Assembly: GCA_024305405.1 (NCBI GenBank)
Contig: JAKNDB010000067.1
Span: 1,623,501-1,687,500, forward strand
Source of the DNA: Dirofilaria immitis
Lineage: Eukaryota; Nematoda; Chromadorea; Rhabditida; Onchocercidae
Length of the DNA stretch: 64,000 nt
Reading direction: 5' to 3'
Positions 14,401 through 26,400 of the stretch are shown in pieces. The notes below the pieces were generated by a model. The model was given only the letters and a program-made list of their open reading frames with translations. It was not told the origin of the DNA and ran no database searches. The position numbers and the translations under genes were made by a program. Positions within the stretch are counted from its first letter, which is position 1. Every line of letters begins with the position of its first letter.

Positions 14401-17400
14401 AAATATTGCACGGTTCATCAATCATTCCTGTGCTCCAAACTGTGAAATGCAACGCTGGTAAGTTATGTTTCAGTAATTCCCAGATTTTTTCTTCGTTTAC
14501 AGAATTTTGTTCTCATTGATTGTTCGAAATTCAGGTTGAGTTCCAATTATAGTGCCGAAATAAAAGATCCAGGGAAGTTTATGTTTCGTATCGTTTATTC
14601 AGAAATAACTTTTTAGAATTATTTTTGGAAAAAATACAGATATTGAAATGACATTTTTTTATAGGTCTGTCAACGGTCATTATCGAATTGGCTTATTTGC
14701 TTTGCGTGGGATTCATGAAGGTGAAGAACTTACTTATGATTACAACTGGGATGCATTTGAATTTGATGATGTAACGATCTGCTGCTGTGGTGCACTGAAC
14801 TGTCGACATTTTCTTAACAAAAATGTTATCATGAATAATCGCGAAAAAGAGTTAGCACGTAACACACGTTTGCTTCTACTACGAAATGTGCGGAAATCGG
14901 CAGCATGTAAATTAAAAAAATTTAGAAAAGGTGGGTTTTTTTCTAGATACTCGATATTTTACGAGACCTTAGATACTTGATATTTTACGAGTCCGTTACA
15001 CTATAGTGTAAGTATGCCGATAATTAGGCAATGTCAAAATGAAGTGAAATATATTCTAGTAGGCGATCTAATTATAGCAATATCTGTAAAACGATCTAAA
15101 TAGTAGTATTAAGAAATTAGTCCGACGGTTTAAAGCAAATGAATGTCCTGATTGTCCTTGTGATTCTAAAGTAGTGATTGATTTCACGATGTAGCAATTA
15201 ATTCAAATCGGAATGCGGTTTGGAATAAATATTTTTTGGCTTAGATAAGCACAAACATTTCGATTAGTTTTGTCTTACAGAATCTCGATCGCGAAGCCAG
15301 AATAGAGTCTCAAAAACACCTTTGCCAATTATTCCAGCGAGTAATAGCGATGTGCATCTGGAGCAACTTTGTCAGGAAGTGGTTGTGAAATTTAATGATT
15401 CTAAAGTAGCTTCCAAAAAGCAGCTCAAAAATTGTCAAACTTCATTGTTGAGCTTCGTGAGCAGCATACTTCTACGCAAACAATCTTGGAAATGCTGGAA
15501 TCCATTGAGATGAAAGTTAATAGTTTGCTTGGTAAATCTAGCAAACCTTTGGATCGGCGAAAGCTGGATATATGGCGCGCCAGCTTTACTTCGATAAAAG
15601 CAAAGTATTTACGTCAAACAAGAAAACTTGGCAAAAATGATCATCAGAGCCCAAAGAAATCGAAAACTGGACCTCATCGAACATTGGCTGCTGCGATTAA
15701 TTACAGATACCTTGATTCTCCTGTATGTTTATGTCTTTCCTGATTTCATTTTAATTATAATGCTTAATTGAATATACTTATATTATGCAGCACGCCTATC
15801 CAAAAAGTAATCGTTTTAGATAATTTTAAAATCTTAGAAGTTTTATGGAATATTTCAAGAATATCTTTTATGTATTGTTTAGCAAATACTCTGACTTATA
15901 AAAATTTTTGGTTACAGATTCCGGTTGGATCGTATGATCATGATAGTTTTTCACATCTTAGCATTGCTGATGCTAATACCGACTGTGTACGTTGCATATG
16001 TGGTACTACGGATGACGATGGGCCAATGATACAGTGCGAAAATGCAATTTTTGGCTTCATGAAGAATGCGTTTTCGATGAGAAACCATCTGATGAAGTCA
16101 AAGTAATATTTGCTTTTAAACAGTTTTCTACTCCTTCTTTGTATTAGCCTTTTTCAAACCTTTTGTTTTGAAATATTGCCTAAATTTATTTTAGGATTTC
16201 ATATGTGTCATTTGTGTCCGGAATGCTCGACGCACCTCAACGGCATCAATTCCGCTACGTATTCAACCTGATTATAATTTCAAGAACTGCATCTATTATC
16301 GGACATTGGTAAATTCGCGGCATTTGCAAGTGCGTCTCAGCGAAACGGTGTATGTGCAAAAACTTGAGAATGACGATGTAAGACAATTTATTAATTTTTG
16401 AAAAATTGGATAATTTTTTTCTTTTGATTGTCTTAAAATTTGGATTAGAGCAGAAAATACGGAAAAAACGGCACAGATTTTCATTTTTTCATATCGCTTT
16501 CCAGGTTATTAAATTAAAGACAATTTATTTATCTACCCCACTTATTAGTTCTATTTCTTGATTTTAGCATAAATTAATACTACGTCGATTAGTGGAATGC
16601 ACAAAACAGAATGGTTTCGTGGCATCTGTAATTCCGGCTGAAGTAGAAGAGACTGATAAAGAATTTTATTCACTATCATTTCATCGTAAGAACGTTCGGT
16701 GCTTCCGTATCGAGCGTCTTTTCTCATTTGAAGGGCATAAATTCGTTTTCGGTTTCTATTATGCGAGGCCACATGAAGTTTATTGTGAACCAGGCAAATT
16801 ATTCCATGAAAAAGAGGTAAATTTCTCTTTCTGGCATTTGCCACACTATGCTGCTTCTTATTGTTTGAATTATTGTTTAATAGCTGGCTGTTCAGGCTGC
16901 TAGTAATATTTTTAATAAGAAACTGTTAAAATTAGGACTTTATCTACAGCTTGTATATGATCACTGAACTAATGTTAGTACGATAAAATTTCTCATAAAT
17001 CCTTCTTGAAAAGCTTCTTTTCAGCTTTTTGCGACCAGTATGTATGATACGCTCCCACTCGATGCTGTTGTCGGACGTTGTTTAGCATTGGAACCAAGTA
17101 TTTATTGCCTTGGAAGGCCAAAATTGCCTCATTATGAAGAAGTGGTAAATTTCTTCTAGATTATTTCTAAAACACATTGTGAAAATTTGGATTTTTGTGT
17201 TCTTTCCGTACAGAAAGTATCTACGGTTGAAATTATATGAAACAATCAGTTGATTTGGTATGCTCTTACCAAAAAGGTATTTAATTAGAGTTATGATTAT
17301 TGATTTTCAATATGATTAACAATTAATTGGATACATATGCGTTCTATATTTTTATCATATTTTGTATACTTTCTCTGGATTTATGAGACTAAAAACTTGA

Positions 17401-17954
17401 TATTTTTACAGGATGTGTATTTTGTGGAATATCAAACGGGGAAAATTCAAAGTTCGAAAAAATCCCCGCGAGAAATCAATACTACATTAATACTGATCCA
17501 CTTATTTTTTCACATTTCAAACAAAAATTAACCATTTCCAGAACATTTACGGTAATGACTAGAATATTTTAGACTAATTTCAGATGTTTGCAGCTTTAAT
17601 TTTTCATATATGGCTTGTAATTTAATTTTATGAATTATTACAATTCATTTTGCGAGTTATGCTTTGAAGGGATTTCTAATTCTTTATGGTGCTTTATGAA
17701 TGAATATCTTATGAATGAAATATTTTTTAATTTCAGCCTTTCATAATGGAACAAGAGGTCAAGAATTTTTCTCGCTCTAATGCTGCAGAGCGTAGTAATT
17801 CCCAAGTGAAAGAAGACGACAACGAATGACTAATTTAGAAGTACTTTTGCAACATTTGCCGATAACAGTCAAAAATAAAGAATCACTTAAAGCTATAAAT
17901 TATTCATCCGATAAGTTATCTAAGCAAAAACGACTACGCCTATTACGTCATTGA
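8452..17954 (+). CDS. lin-59: ASH1/LIN-59-type histone-lysine N-methyltransferase, 19 exons
   Basis: Family role: ASH1 enzymes are nuclear Trithorax-group proteins that methylate H3K36. My exons: 8452-8598, 9237-9607, 9787-9920, 10248-10478, 10847-11005, 11197-12508, 12826-12941, 13189-13261, 13514-13618, 13731-13885, 14264-14457, 14665-14930, 15281-15722, 15918-16102, 16195-16377, 16568-16816, 17025-17144, 17412-17551, 17737-17954. Splice phases agree throughout once ten 1-base indels are allowed, giving about 1601 residues. Order: a disordered N-terminus (Asn run near residue 40, Gln/His/Pro stretches, motif [12 protein letters not shown]), basic patches, a coiled-coil-like segment, then AWS, SET and post-SET (about 850-1060), PHD (about 1245-1310) and BAH (about 1320-1520). 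The start is the first ATG after TTTTCAG with good frame into exon 2. Frame breaks lie near 9409, 9855, 11480, 11505, 12232, 13230, 15429, 16040, 17454 and 17810. The AWS+SET+PHD+BAH order separates it from SET-9/26 and MLL families. Confidence 0.93.
13189..14930 (+). other. lin-59: AWS-SET-postSET catalytic block of lin-59 (exons 8-12)
   Basis: Exons 8-10 give the pre-SET AWS cysteine cluster ([18 protein letters not shown], then [17 protein letters not shown]). Exons 11-12 give the SET core: EYIGEVVS, then [16 protein letters not shown], then [15 protein letters not shown] and [11 protein letters not shown]. The post-[15 protein letters not shown] follows. All catalytic-fold hallmarks of an active methyltransferase are present: the NHSCxPNC pseudoknot and the ELTYDYN segment. 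The AWS segment follows the NVxxDxxP lead-in that ASH1 proteins have. Exon 8 needs one T removed near 13230 to stay open. Exon 10 can start at 13728 or 13731 with the same phase. Confidence 0.93.
15918..17551 (+). other. lin-59: PHD finger and BAH domain of lin-59 (exons 14-18)
   Basis: Exon 14 encodes CVRCICG, then MIQCE, then (after adding one A to the run at 16039-16042) [10 protein letters not shown]; exon 15 adds ICVIC. Together these form the Cys4-His-Cys3 PHD pattern. The BAH domain runs from [15 protein letters not shown] (exon 15) through [20 protein letters not shown] (exon 16), [13 protein letters not shown] (exon 17) and [11 protein letters not shown] (exon 18), matching the C-terminal BAH of ASH1L. 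Past 17454 exon 18 switches frame, and the downstream frame continues to the donor at 17552. PHD and BAH modules bind histone tails or nucleosomes and likely target the enzyme. Confidence 0.9.
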
Positions 17955-19567
17955 CATTGTAAGGATTTTTTAACCATAGCATTGATGGTATTCATGAAAA
18001 TTTACATAATTCGTATAATTTTCTCAACAGAATCAATAATACGTTTGAACTCTATTTTAGTTATATTAAGGAATAAAATCTATTACAGCGCAAGAAATTT
18101 TTGTAAAAATTTTTACCAGTAATGTGAAATGTAGGATGAGCATCACTGAATGACTTAAACAGAGATGGCTTAGCGGTTTGTACTTTTGTTTTAAAAAGTT
18201 TGTAGCCGACATTGTTTGAGCATAGTCATATTCTGGTATCTATCGTTACAGGGCTTTGGATAACTAAAAATTCTGCGTACAACTTGTATATATTGTAATT
18301 TCTGCATAATTTTTAACTTTTCAATTTAACTTAATTTTTGAAATAAGCAGTTGCCATAGATTTGAAATTCTTTTTCATCATTAAAGGATTTAGTAAGTGT
18401 ACTTTGTAAAATGGTGTTTTGTAAGACGATGCGCTGTTTCATTTTTAGTTTATTTTACGACAATCAATCATTTGGAAAATTTGTTGTGACGGATAGAAAT
18501 AGGTACTTAGATAATAATGCTGTCTATAGTGTGAGATTGTAGTGGATATACATCATTTATTTTATTCCTTTTAATATTGTGTAACAGAAAATAATTGCAT
18601 TATATGCGGTAATCATATATTCCTCTCTATTGTTTCATCGTTTTCTATTTCTTTTGTAACATTTCAGTATTTTCCTATTATTTCTTATTTGAAGATCAAA
18701 TTAAAAAATTTAAATAAATTCAACATCTGTAAAGTGTATAATATTTCTACCACTGTACAGGATTGTTTTTTGTCATCAAACAGTTGTGATATATTATTAT
18801 TTTCTTTTTTGCTGTTGTTTTATAAATGTTGCACATTGTCTTCATTATTATTATTAGCAGCAGTGTTATTTCTATTCGTTTATTATGTTTTTCTTATTAT
18901 ATTAATTGCTGAAAATATTTCAAGAATGCTCATATCATAAGGCTTTTTGACTTGCATATTATCTACTGTTACCAGTATTCGCTTAGTTTTAAGCCCTTTT
19001 AGTAGTAGCACAATAGTAAGAAAAAAAAAAAAGAGAAGGGAGAAATATTTGTATGCTCTCATAAATGTCATCAGTGACGTTAAATTATCGACGGGATATG
19101 TTATTATTATCTGTTTTTATTGTGTTCAATTGATTGATTGATTGATAACGATTTGTTTTGCAGTTTTTTTAATCATTTTTAATATTAATTTTTCTTTTTA
19201 CAAGTAATGAATTTAAGGATGAATTATATATAACATAAATTTTGTATCTCCTGTGACTATATATATATATATATATTTAGACAGAAGTATAATATCAAAA
19301 TTAGTAATAATACAATTCATAAGAATATTTCATTATCTAAAATTATATCATTTCTGTGTCCGATCGATATCTTTCGTGATTTTATCTACCCTTACAGTCA
19401 ATATTAGAGAAGCGTCGATGTTAGAAATGATATGCTGATTTTTTTACTTCTCATAACATTTAATCTCTCGCAAATCATATCGCCGAAGCTTTCATTTGGG
19501 TATTAATTCAGGAAAATGATACATGTACGATCGGATTCGACATCCATTTTGCTCATAGCATTATAAA
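17955..19567. other. lin-59 3' flank and AT-rich spacer
   Basis: A candidate poly(A) signal AATAAA for lin-59 lies at 18072-18077. The rest holds no frame I would defend; the longer open frames are hydrophobic, low-complexity and overlap repeats. An AT dinucleotide tract lies near 19258-19276. Confidence 0.55.
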
Positions 19568-19958
19568 ATGAGTTCGTTGGGATTGGGAAATAATAAGAGA
19601 GGATCAATAAATTTACCTAAATTGCGCAAAAAAAAAAAAAAAGATCATATCAAGAATGGATATGAGTATGAGCAAGAAAATGATGAAGGCGATAGATCAT
19701 CCAACAAATTTAATAAATCCTATTCAGTCAATCTCGGTGATGAAATCGACGCATTATTGTTAGCGCAATACTTAAATTTCAAACTTTAGGATCCTATATC
19801 TTCCGTATAATTATCCTGAAATTGCTAAAATTCGTGACAATGCAATACTCCCGAAGTTACTAAGATCCGAAATATGATGTTTAGCACATATGAAGAGTGG
19901 AACAACATTGCTGGAATCTGACGATAATAATCGATGCCAAGACTATCCAGTAAAATAA
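19568..19958 (+). pseudogene. Broken protein-coding segment, unknown family
   Basis: This stretch reads like protein rather than AT-rich spacer but is interrupted. A frame from ATG 19568 runs 73 codons to TAG 19787, containing an A15 run (poly-Lys) and the sequence SYSVNLGDEIDALLLAQYLN. Removing one base near 19783 joins it to a second frame reading ILYLPYNYPEIAKIRDNAIL, then TGA at 19875, then MKSGTTLLESDDNNRCQDYP to TAA at 19956-19958. Composition (Asp, Glu, Arg, Cys, Pro) is unlike the surrounding Ile/Phe/Lys/Asn noise. I do not recognise the family. Given the homopolymer errors in the neighbouring genes it could be an intact small gene or exon damaged only in the assembly, or a true relic. 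Confidence 0.35.
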
Positions 19959-22900
19959 TGATGTATAAAATAGAACTATTGTGCTCTGTATTTTGAACAT
20001 CTAGCCTTCATAGCATTTATATCATCTTCTGAAGTATTCTGTTTGAACTTTGAACTATAATTAAAACTTAAGTCATCATATTATTGCGATTAAATTTAAA
20101 CCAATAACAGGAGTAATCTAATTTTTATTTCTCAAATATTGGTAATATTTAATAACTTTTAAAATGATTTATTTAATTGATGATGGTAGAGAAAAGGAAT
20201 CCTATTCTTTGATATTACACTATGTATATTTATCAAGAATTTGATTATTGTTTTTGATGACCAATGATCATTTTTAGTTTGAATATATAATAAATAAATG
20301 AAAAGGATGACGAAAAAAAAACAGGGACAACAATTGTCATAATATCATAAAATTGCTTTAGCAAATCAATCGTATTTGAAGAACTTAATGATCCGAGGAA
20401 AATTTGATAGATTTTTCTTTTAAAAAAAAAAAAAAGAAAAAAGAAAACGATTTCTATTCTTGGAAATATTTGGTAATTTTTCTTCAATTTATTTCAAAAC
20501 TTTTTCTATTATTACACCTAGAGAAATAAAAATAAAATGACTATTATTTCTATGATAAAATTGAAATTTTTGAAAAAAATATTTTCTAGAAAGAAGTTAA
20601 GAATTAAAACGATATATATATATATATAGGCTGTTAATATTGAACATTATGATAAAGCGATAATGCAAATATATAGAAATATGAATATGCTATTAAAATT
20701 AAGTTAAACTTTGCTTCTATCATTTTTCTTTTCTTTTTTTTTTGATAATTAAATTTATGAATAATGAAATAATCAATTTTTACATTGCTAAAATTGAATT
20801 TTAAAATAAATGAAATTAAAATTTGATCAATTAAAGTTAGCTATTAGCATATTACGGTAATTTTAAATTCTCTGATAACCTTGAAGAATTCATTCATTTA
20901 TAAAATGATTGATTAAAGAAAATTTTTTTTTAAAAGACATTCATTATATATGCTAGCTGATATCTAATACATAATCAATTAATTATTCAATGATTTATAA
21001 TTCATCTGAAATTAATTAGCTTAATTGATTGAAATTCAAATATTTCCATGACAAATTTAAATTTTGAAAAATTTGAAAAAAAATTTATATATATGAAATT
21101 TAAATAGCTCAGATTTTTTATGCAATATATTTTGCTTTGCTTTCAAAAAATTATCAGCAAAAAAAAAATTGAAATAATTATCTGTAATGAATTCTTTAAT
21201 CTAACAAGCTATTTGAATTATAGAAATTTTTTCTATTTAGATCATTTATCTAATTTACATATATATATATATACATATATAAATTTATCAATTTTAAATT
21301 TAATATTAAATATCTGAAACATTTGCTGAACTAATTTACATGTAAAAATAAATCTATCCTTCCTTCCGTTTTATATTATTAAAAAATATTGCAAACTTTT
21401 ATTCAGCATAGCTATCGCTTTCTTTATTTATGATTATTAAGCTTAATCCTAATTTCATTTATAGATTTTTATGCATATATAAATAATAAATGTTCAAATA
21501 TATATGCAGCAGTTTTATCTGATATATTATCAGCCAAGAAGAAATTCATCCGATCATTTTCTGAAGCGATATTACAATTCTTCAATTCAATTTCATAATG
21601 ATTCTTCGCTTTATTATCTGTTACTATAAGATCGATTGATTACTCGATAAATAGATTCTTCTAACTCTATCAATAATTCCGAATAACTTCTTCGCTACTA
21701 CTAAAGATAATATTTTAATTTTTTTTTTTTTTTTTGCTGTGTTTCATCCATACTATTGATATTTCTCTAATCACACAGGTATATTGTAATTGTTGCGAAC
21801 AACGATCATTGATATATTTCGTTATATAACCAAGTACTCTATTCATATTCATAACATCTATTCCATTATAAAGAAATGTTATTTTATGACGAGAATTATA
21901 ATACATTGAATTATTTTGAGATATGAAATTGTAAATTGAAATTGTTTATATTGATTATTATTACAATCGAAAATTCATTATATACATTTCATGTATGAAA
22001 TATCATTAGAATTATAAAATAAATATTAATTAAATTGAAATAATAAATGTGTGACGTAATATTAGGTCGACTTAAATTGAAACCGATTTGCTCATTGAAT
22101 TAACGCCAATCACCACAGGTAAATAAATGTATGATAATATTATCATAAAGCTGCGGATAATTTTCATCGATGGATTGATCGCAATTTTATCCGTATATTT
22201 TAATAGCCTATGCTAAAGTAAATTAAAAATTTTAAAAATTATATTTTGATTTAGACCGTAATCCATAAGAATAGATAAGTTATAAGAATTTCAAATTTCT
22301 TAAACCTGTTCGTTTATAAGGGGTTTAAATCACTATATCACTTCAATATTCCGCAATACGGAACAAATGATACGGAGTAAATTTCAGATTAAATATAAGC
22401 AAAATTAAATAGTACCTTTAAAAGTTGAGAATCTCAAAAATGACTTTTGTTTATAATTCAGATTTAATTTTTGACTGTAAATATCCGATTATTATACATG
22501 GTATCAATTTATATCAACTTTTATTTACCAAATCAATTTTTTTCTGCCTTATACTATTGTTCAGAATTAATTAGAATTAATTTTTCTTTCTTGGCTTTCT
22601 TTTTATTTTTTTATATAATCGAATGTGCTACAGTGTGGACCAGAATCATTTATGTCAAATCTGTTGTATTTTCCACATATTATTTCAGTGATTCTCGCTT
22701 ATTCCTACGTAAATATCTGTCCCAATGTATCTTTTAATTTTATTCAGTCTTACTAGAGAACTTTCATGAGCAATCCACGTGTAAAATTTGTCAAAATTAT
22801 TAAATCAAAATTCATACCTCGTACATCAATACTTCTATTTTCCAATCGGCTAAACCGTCCATAAAAATATCAGTAATACGAAATTAATCATGAAAATGCA

Positions 22901-23440
22901 GTCGTTACTGTTAAATGTTTAAAAAGAAAAGTGGCCATGAGGAATCACATAAACGCTTATCTGATTTTATTAATTTTATTCCCGATTAATTGCTTCTTTA
23001 TGTAAAACAGAGCTTTTAAATTAACAAAATTTATTTCTTAATTAAACATTAGTGAAACGCTAAAAATGATTTAATATACAGCAGAGCATAATGATCTGAA
23101 CAGTAAAAACAAATGCGAGGATTTTAAAAATTTAAATGCATTTGGTATTATTATTACATACGCAAAACGATTCCTAATGAAATACAATATAAGATACAAG
23201 CGATGATAAAATTCATCGCATATTAAATAAAATCTAAATAATGCTAATTCTTCGATTCACTTGACCTTGTTGAATTCAAATCAGAAATTCAAAAATATCT
23301 CTTTATAAAACAAAGCATACTGAATCCAACTCATCGATCTATGTGGCTTATTTGAAATACCAATAAACCTCTGAAAGCAAACGGTAGTACTTTAAAGTAT
23401 CTTTTCCGCCTAAAATATCAACATGGTTAATATTATGTAG
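19959..23440. other. AT-rich spacer between convergent lin-59 and ada-2
   Basis: No exon is supported. The stretch holds poly-A/T runs (for example 20419-20433 and 21719-21735) and TA dinucleotide tracts near 20610 and 21260. It should contain the ada-2 3' UTR at its right end, but no poly(A) signal stands out from the AT background. Confidence 0.5.
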
Positions 23441-26400
23441 TTAACGTGTCAGACTCAACTGATCTTTTCTAAACAGCTTGTTGAATAGTCCAGCATTTGA
23501 AGCGCTTCCAGCAAAGGTGGATCCTGCAAAAAAACATTTTCTTTTTAATAAACATAATTTTAGTTTCATAACTTTCTTAAAGTTTCAAGTTTCTTTGGTC
23601 ATTTAACGCGACATATCTCTTAGCATAATGGTTTCATGTGGCACGTCATTGTTTTATGATGATAGTCTCAGTGTTGATAACTTCTGTTAGATTCCGATAA
23701 TGAAATATTATTCTATACATCTAATTATATGTCGCATGTTAGCAATGTCAGGATAACTATATAAAAGGCAGAAAGACAGGAAGAAGTGTTGCTATGATCT
23801 GGAATCTAATTAATATCTAAGTGCTGTTCTGAAAATAAAGCAATGCATCGGATTCATTATCGAGATCTAACCAGTAGGATATAGGTCTGTTAGATGATCC
23901 ACCTCCTTCATTATTTTCTAATTCTTGTGCTGATATCTCCTGAGGTTCTGGAATATCTGAGCAATTAGGAAATCTATCCATCTTTTTCCATCATAATTTC
24001 TTAACAAACTCATAGCCCATAAATGAAAGCTTCAAATTTTTATCATGCCTATCAGCTTGACCGTTGGAATTATCTCCTGTTATCTAAAAATATATTCACT
24101 TCGGCTACAGAAAATGATGCCTATGTCTTTTTTTTTTCAATCATACAAACAACTTTATTCCGTATTTAAAATAACTGCACACACTTTCGAGCACAAAATT
24201 CAACGCACATAAATTCCCATATTTTAATAAATAAGAGAGGAAATATATAAAAATAATAAAGTTACACTCGCTAAACTAAATTCTACATCTGCAGAATAAG
24301 CTTTGACAACATTAAACAATTGCTAAATTGTAAAAAACCTCTCAAATTCTTGATACCGTCCACTTTGACATTTTCCAGATTCAAAATTCTTTCACTGAAC
24401 TTGATATAACCTAAAAATATACTTCAAATGACAAAAAATTATCCCAGTTAACAGTCTTACTTTATAATATATTATTATGACCAAAAAATTCAAATCCATT
24501 CTAATAGCAAAAGAAAAATTACAGTTTTGAAGCAGATCTAAAAAATTCTTTTTCTCGCAATATCTCGAAATAGAAAAATAATTCTTATGTTACCTGTGAT
24601 TGCATCAAGCAACTGCTTTAATTCCGACTGTCTCATTACTTGATAGGTTTTCTTCATAAATGAATGAAGTAATTCACGTTGGTGTGCGGAAGCTGAATAT
24701 TGCTGATTGTGCATCAAACTCCGACGAGTTTCTTCTATTTTCTGTAAAATTATATATTACCCCAGTTAACAATCTTGTTTTATAATAAATATATTTCGCA
24801 AACTTCATTGATACAGAAGGAAAGAAATAATAAGTCTAGATGGTATACATATTTTGTCACAATGTGATCTTCTAATAATTTCATACGAATTTCTCGTTTA
24901 TTATTATTGTTTGACATTGATGTTGATTAACATGTACAGTATTGATGTTGCCTTATTGATAATAGAATACAGTTTAAAAAAAGCAGGAAAGATATACTAA
25001 TCACAATTTTTAGAGCTAAACAAAAATGACTACTTTGATCTTGTCGAAAAATTTATTCACAAGTTCATATTCTCTGACAGCTGCTTTTTTGCTCTTCTCT
25101 GTTTCAAGATTCGATTGTATTTCTGCACCTTCGCTAATTTCACAGCTGAAGAAAATATGTAACAATAAGCCGGAATAGATCCTGATGATAGTATAAAATA
25201 ATAATTCGACTATTATTGATTTCCTAGAAAAATTAATCAGTTTCTTTCTTTTTTTTTTTAAACGAAGCTATTGTAATGCTAAAGAAATATAGTTATAGGT
25301 TAAAAATCTTCTCATAATGTTGAAAAAGTAGTCATAGAACACTTAAATAAGTGAAGTATAGGTACTGATGAAGTATAAGTATGATGAATAAATGAAGTAT
25401 AAGTATTGATGAAGTATAATAAATGAAGTATAAATATGCTTAGCATTATTAAATAGTAGTTTCGTTGTCAAAAGATGATATGAAGCAAAACATTTCAAAA
25501 TTATAGTGAAAAGCTCACCAGCTTCAAAAGCACTGTCTTCATCTGTATCAGGCTCTGGTTGCAACATTAAACGACTAATTAATTTTTCTGCATCGTTCAT
25601 GAATTCCTGAAATCCGGTTTATTATAAAGTTCGGCATGCAGTGTAAATCGGAAATTGATAAATCGGATAATAGGATCAGATATAAAAAGAAAAATTAAAA
25701 TATTTAGAAGGAAATTTAGATGATAATAAAACAGAAATCCTTGTTTTATATCAAAACAAAAAGTAAAAAGAAATAAAAACGGGTGTTTTTTCAGAATAAA
25801 AAACGTTTGAACAACTACCCATTCAAAATCTTCTCTTTCCGGCATATATCCCAATAACTGAAGATCGCTATCCTTTAATTTTGAGCGTTCTTCTGCACCG
25901 AAAGGTAATAATGGAACATTTGCATAGAATTGCTCTGGATGAAATTCTCGCAACTGTTTCTTCACATCTTCATTTATTTTAATCATAAGTTTCCCTTTAT
26001 ATGCCTCCTGAATCAAGCAGAAATTAAAGTATATTGTTATTCGTTGCTGAACAGCCAACAACAAAAGTTTTTACATAACATATAATCCACTTATTATGCT
26101 GAATGCTCTACAAAATGATTGAAATACAATAAACAAAGAGTAATAAAATGAAGATAAATATCCTAAAATATACAATCATTCATGAAATGATAATCCATAT
26201 TACTTTAGTCACCATCATTGCTATAAAAATCTGTAAGACTTAAAAAGACAAATTTTAGAATGAAAATTAAAAAACAAAAAGAGATTACCTTCAAAAATAA
26301 TTTTTCCCTACTATTGTTTTTCGTCTTTTTCTTCCAACGCGTTTCAGTTGTAGTACTGGCTTCTTTTTTCATATTTTTGTTCCGGTTCCTGCTCTAAAAT

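Noticed and set aside
13514..14930. Assignment of the SET gene to the SET-9/SET-26 or MLL family
   Set aside because: The AWS domain before SET, post-SET after it, and C-terminal PHD then BAH order match ASH1/LIN-59 instead.
8452..17954. lin-59 as a pseudogene because of its frame breaks
   Set aside because: All splice sites, zinc ligands and SET motifs are intact, breaks sit mostly in homopolymers, and neighbouring genes show the same error type.
22060..22125. A short exon-like piece ending ACCACAG|GTAAAT
   Set aside because: Only about 13 sensible codons, an in-frame stop just upstream, and no partner exon nearby.
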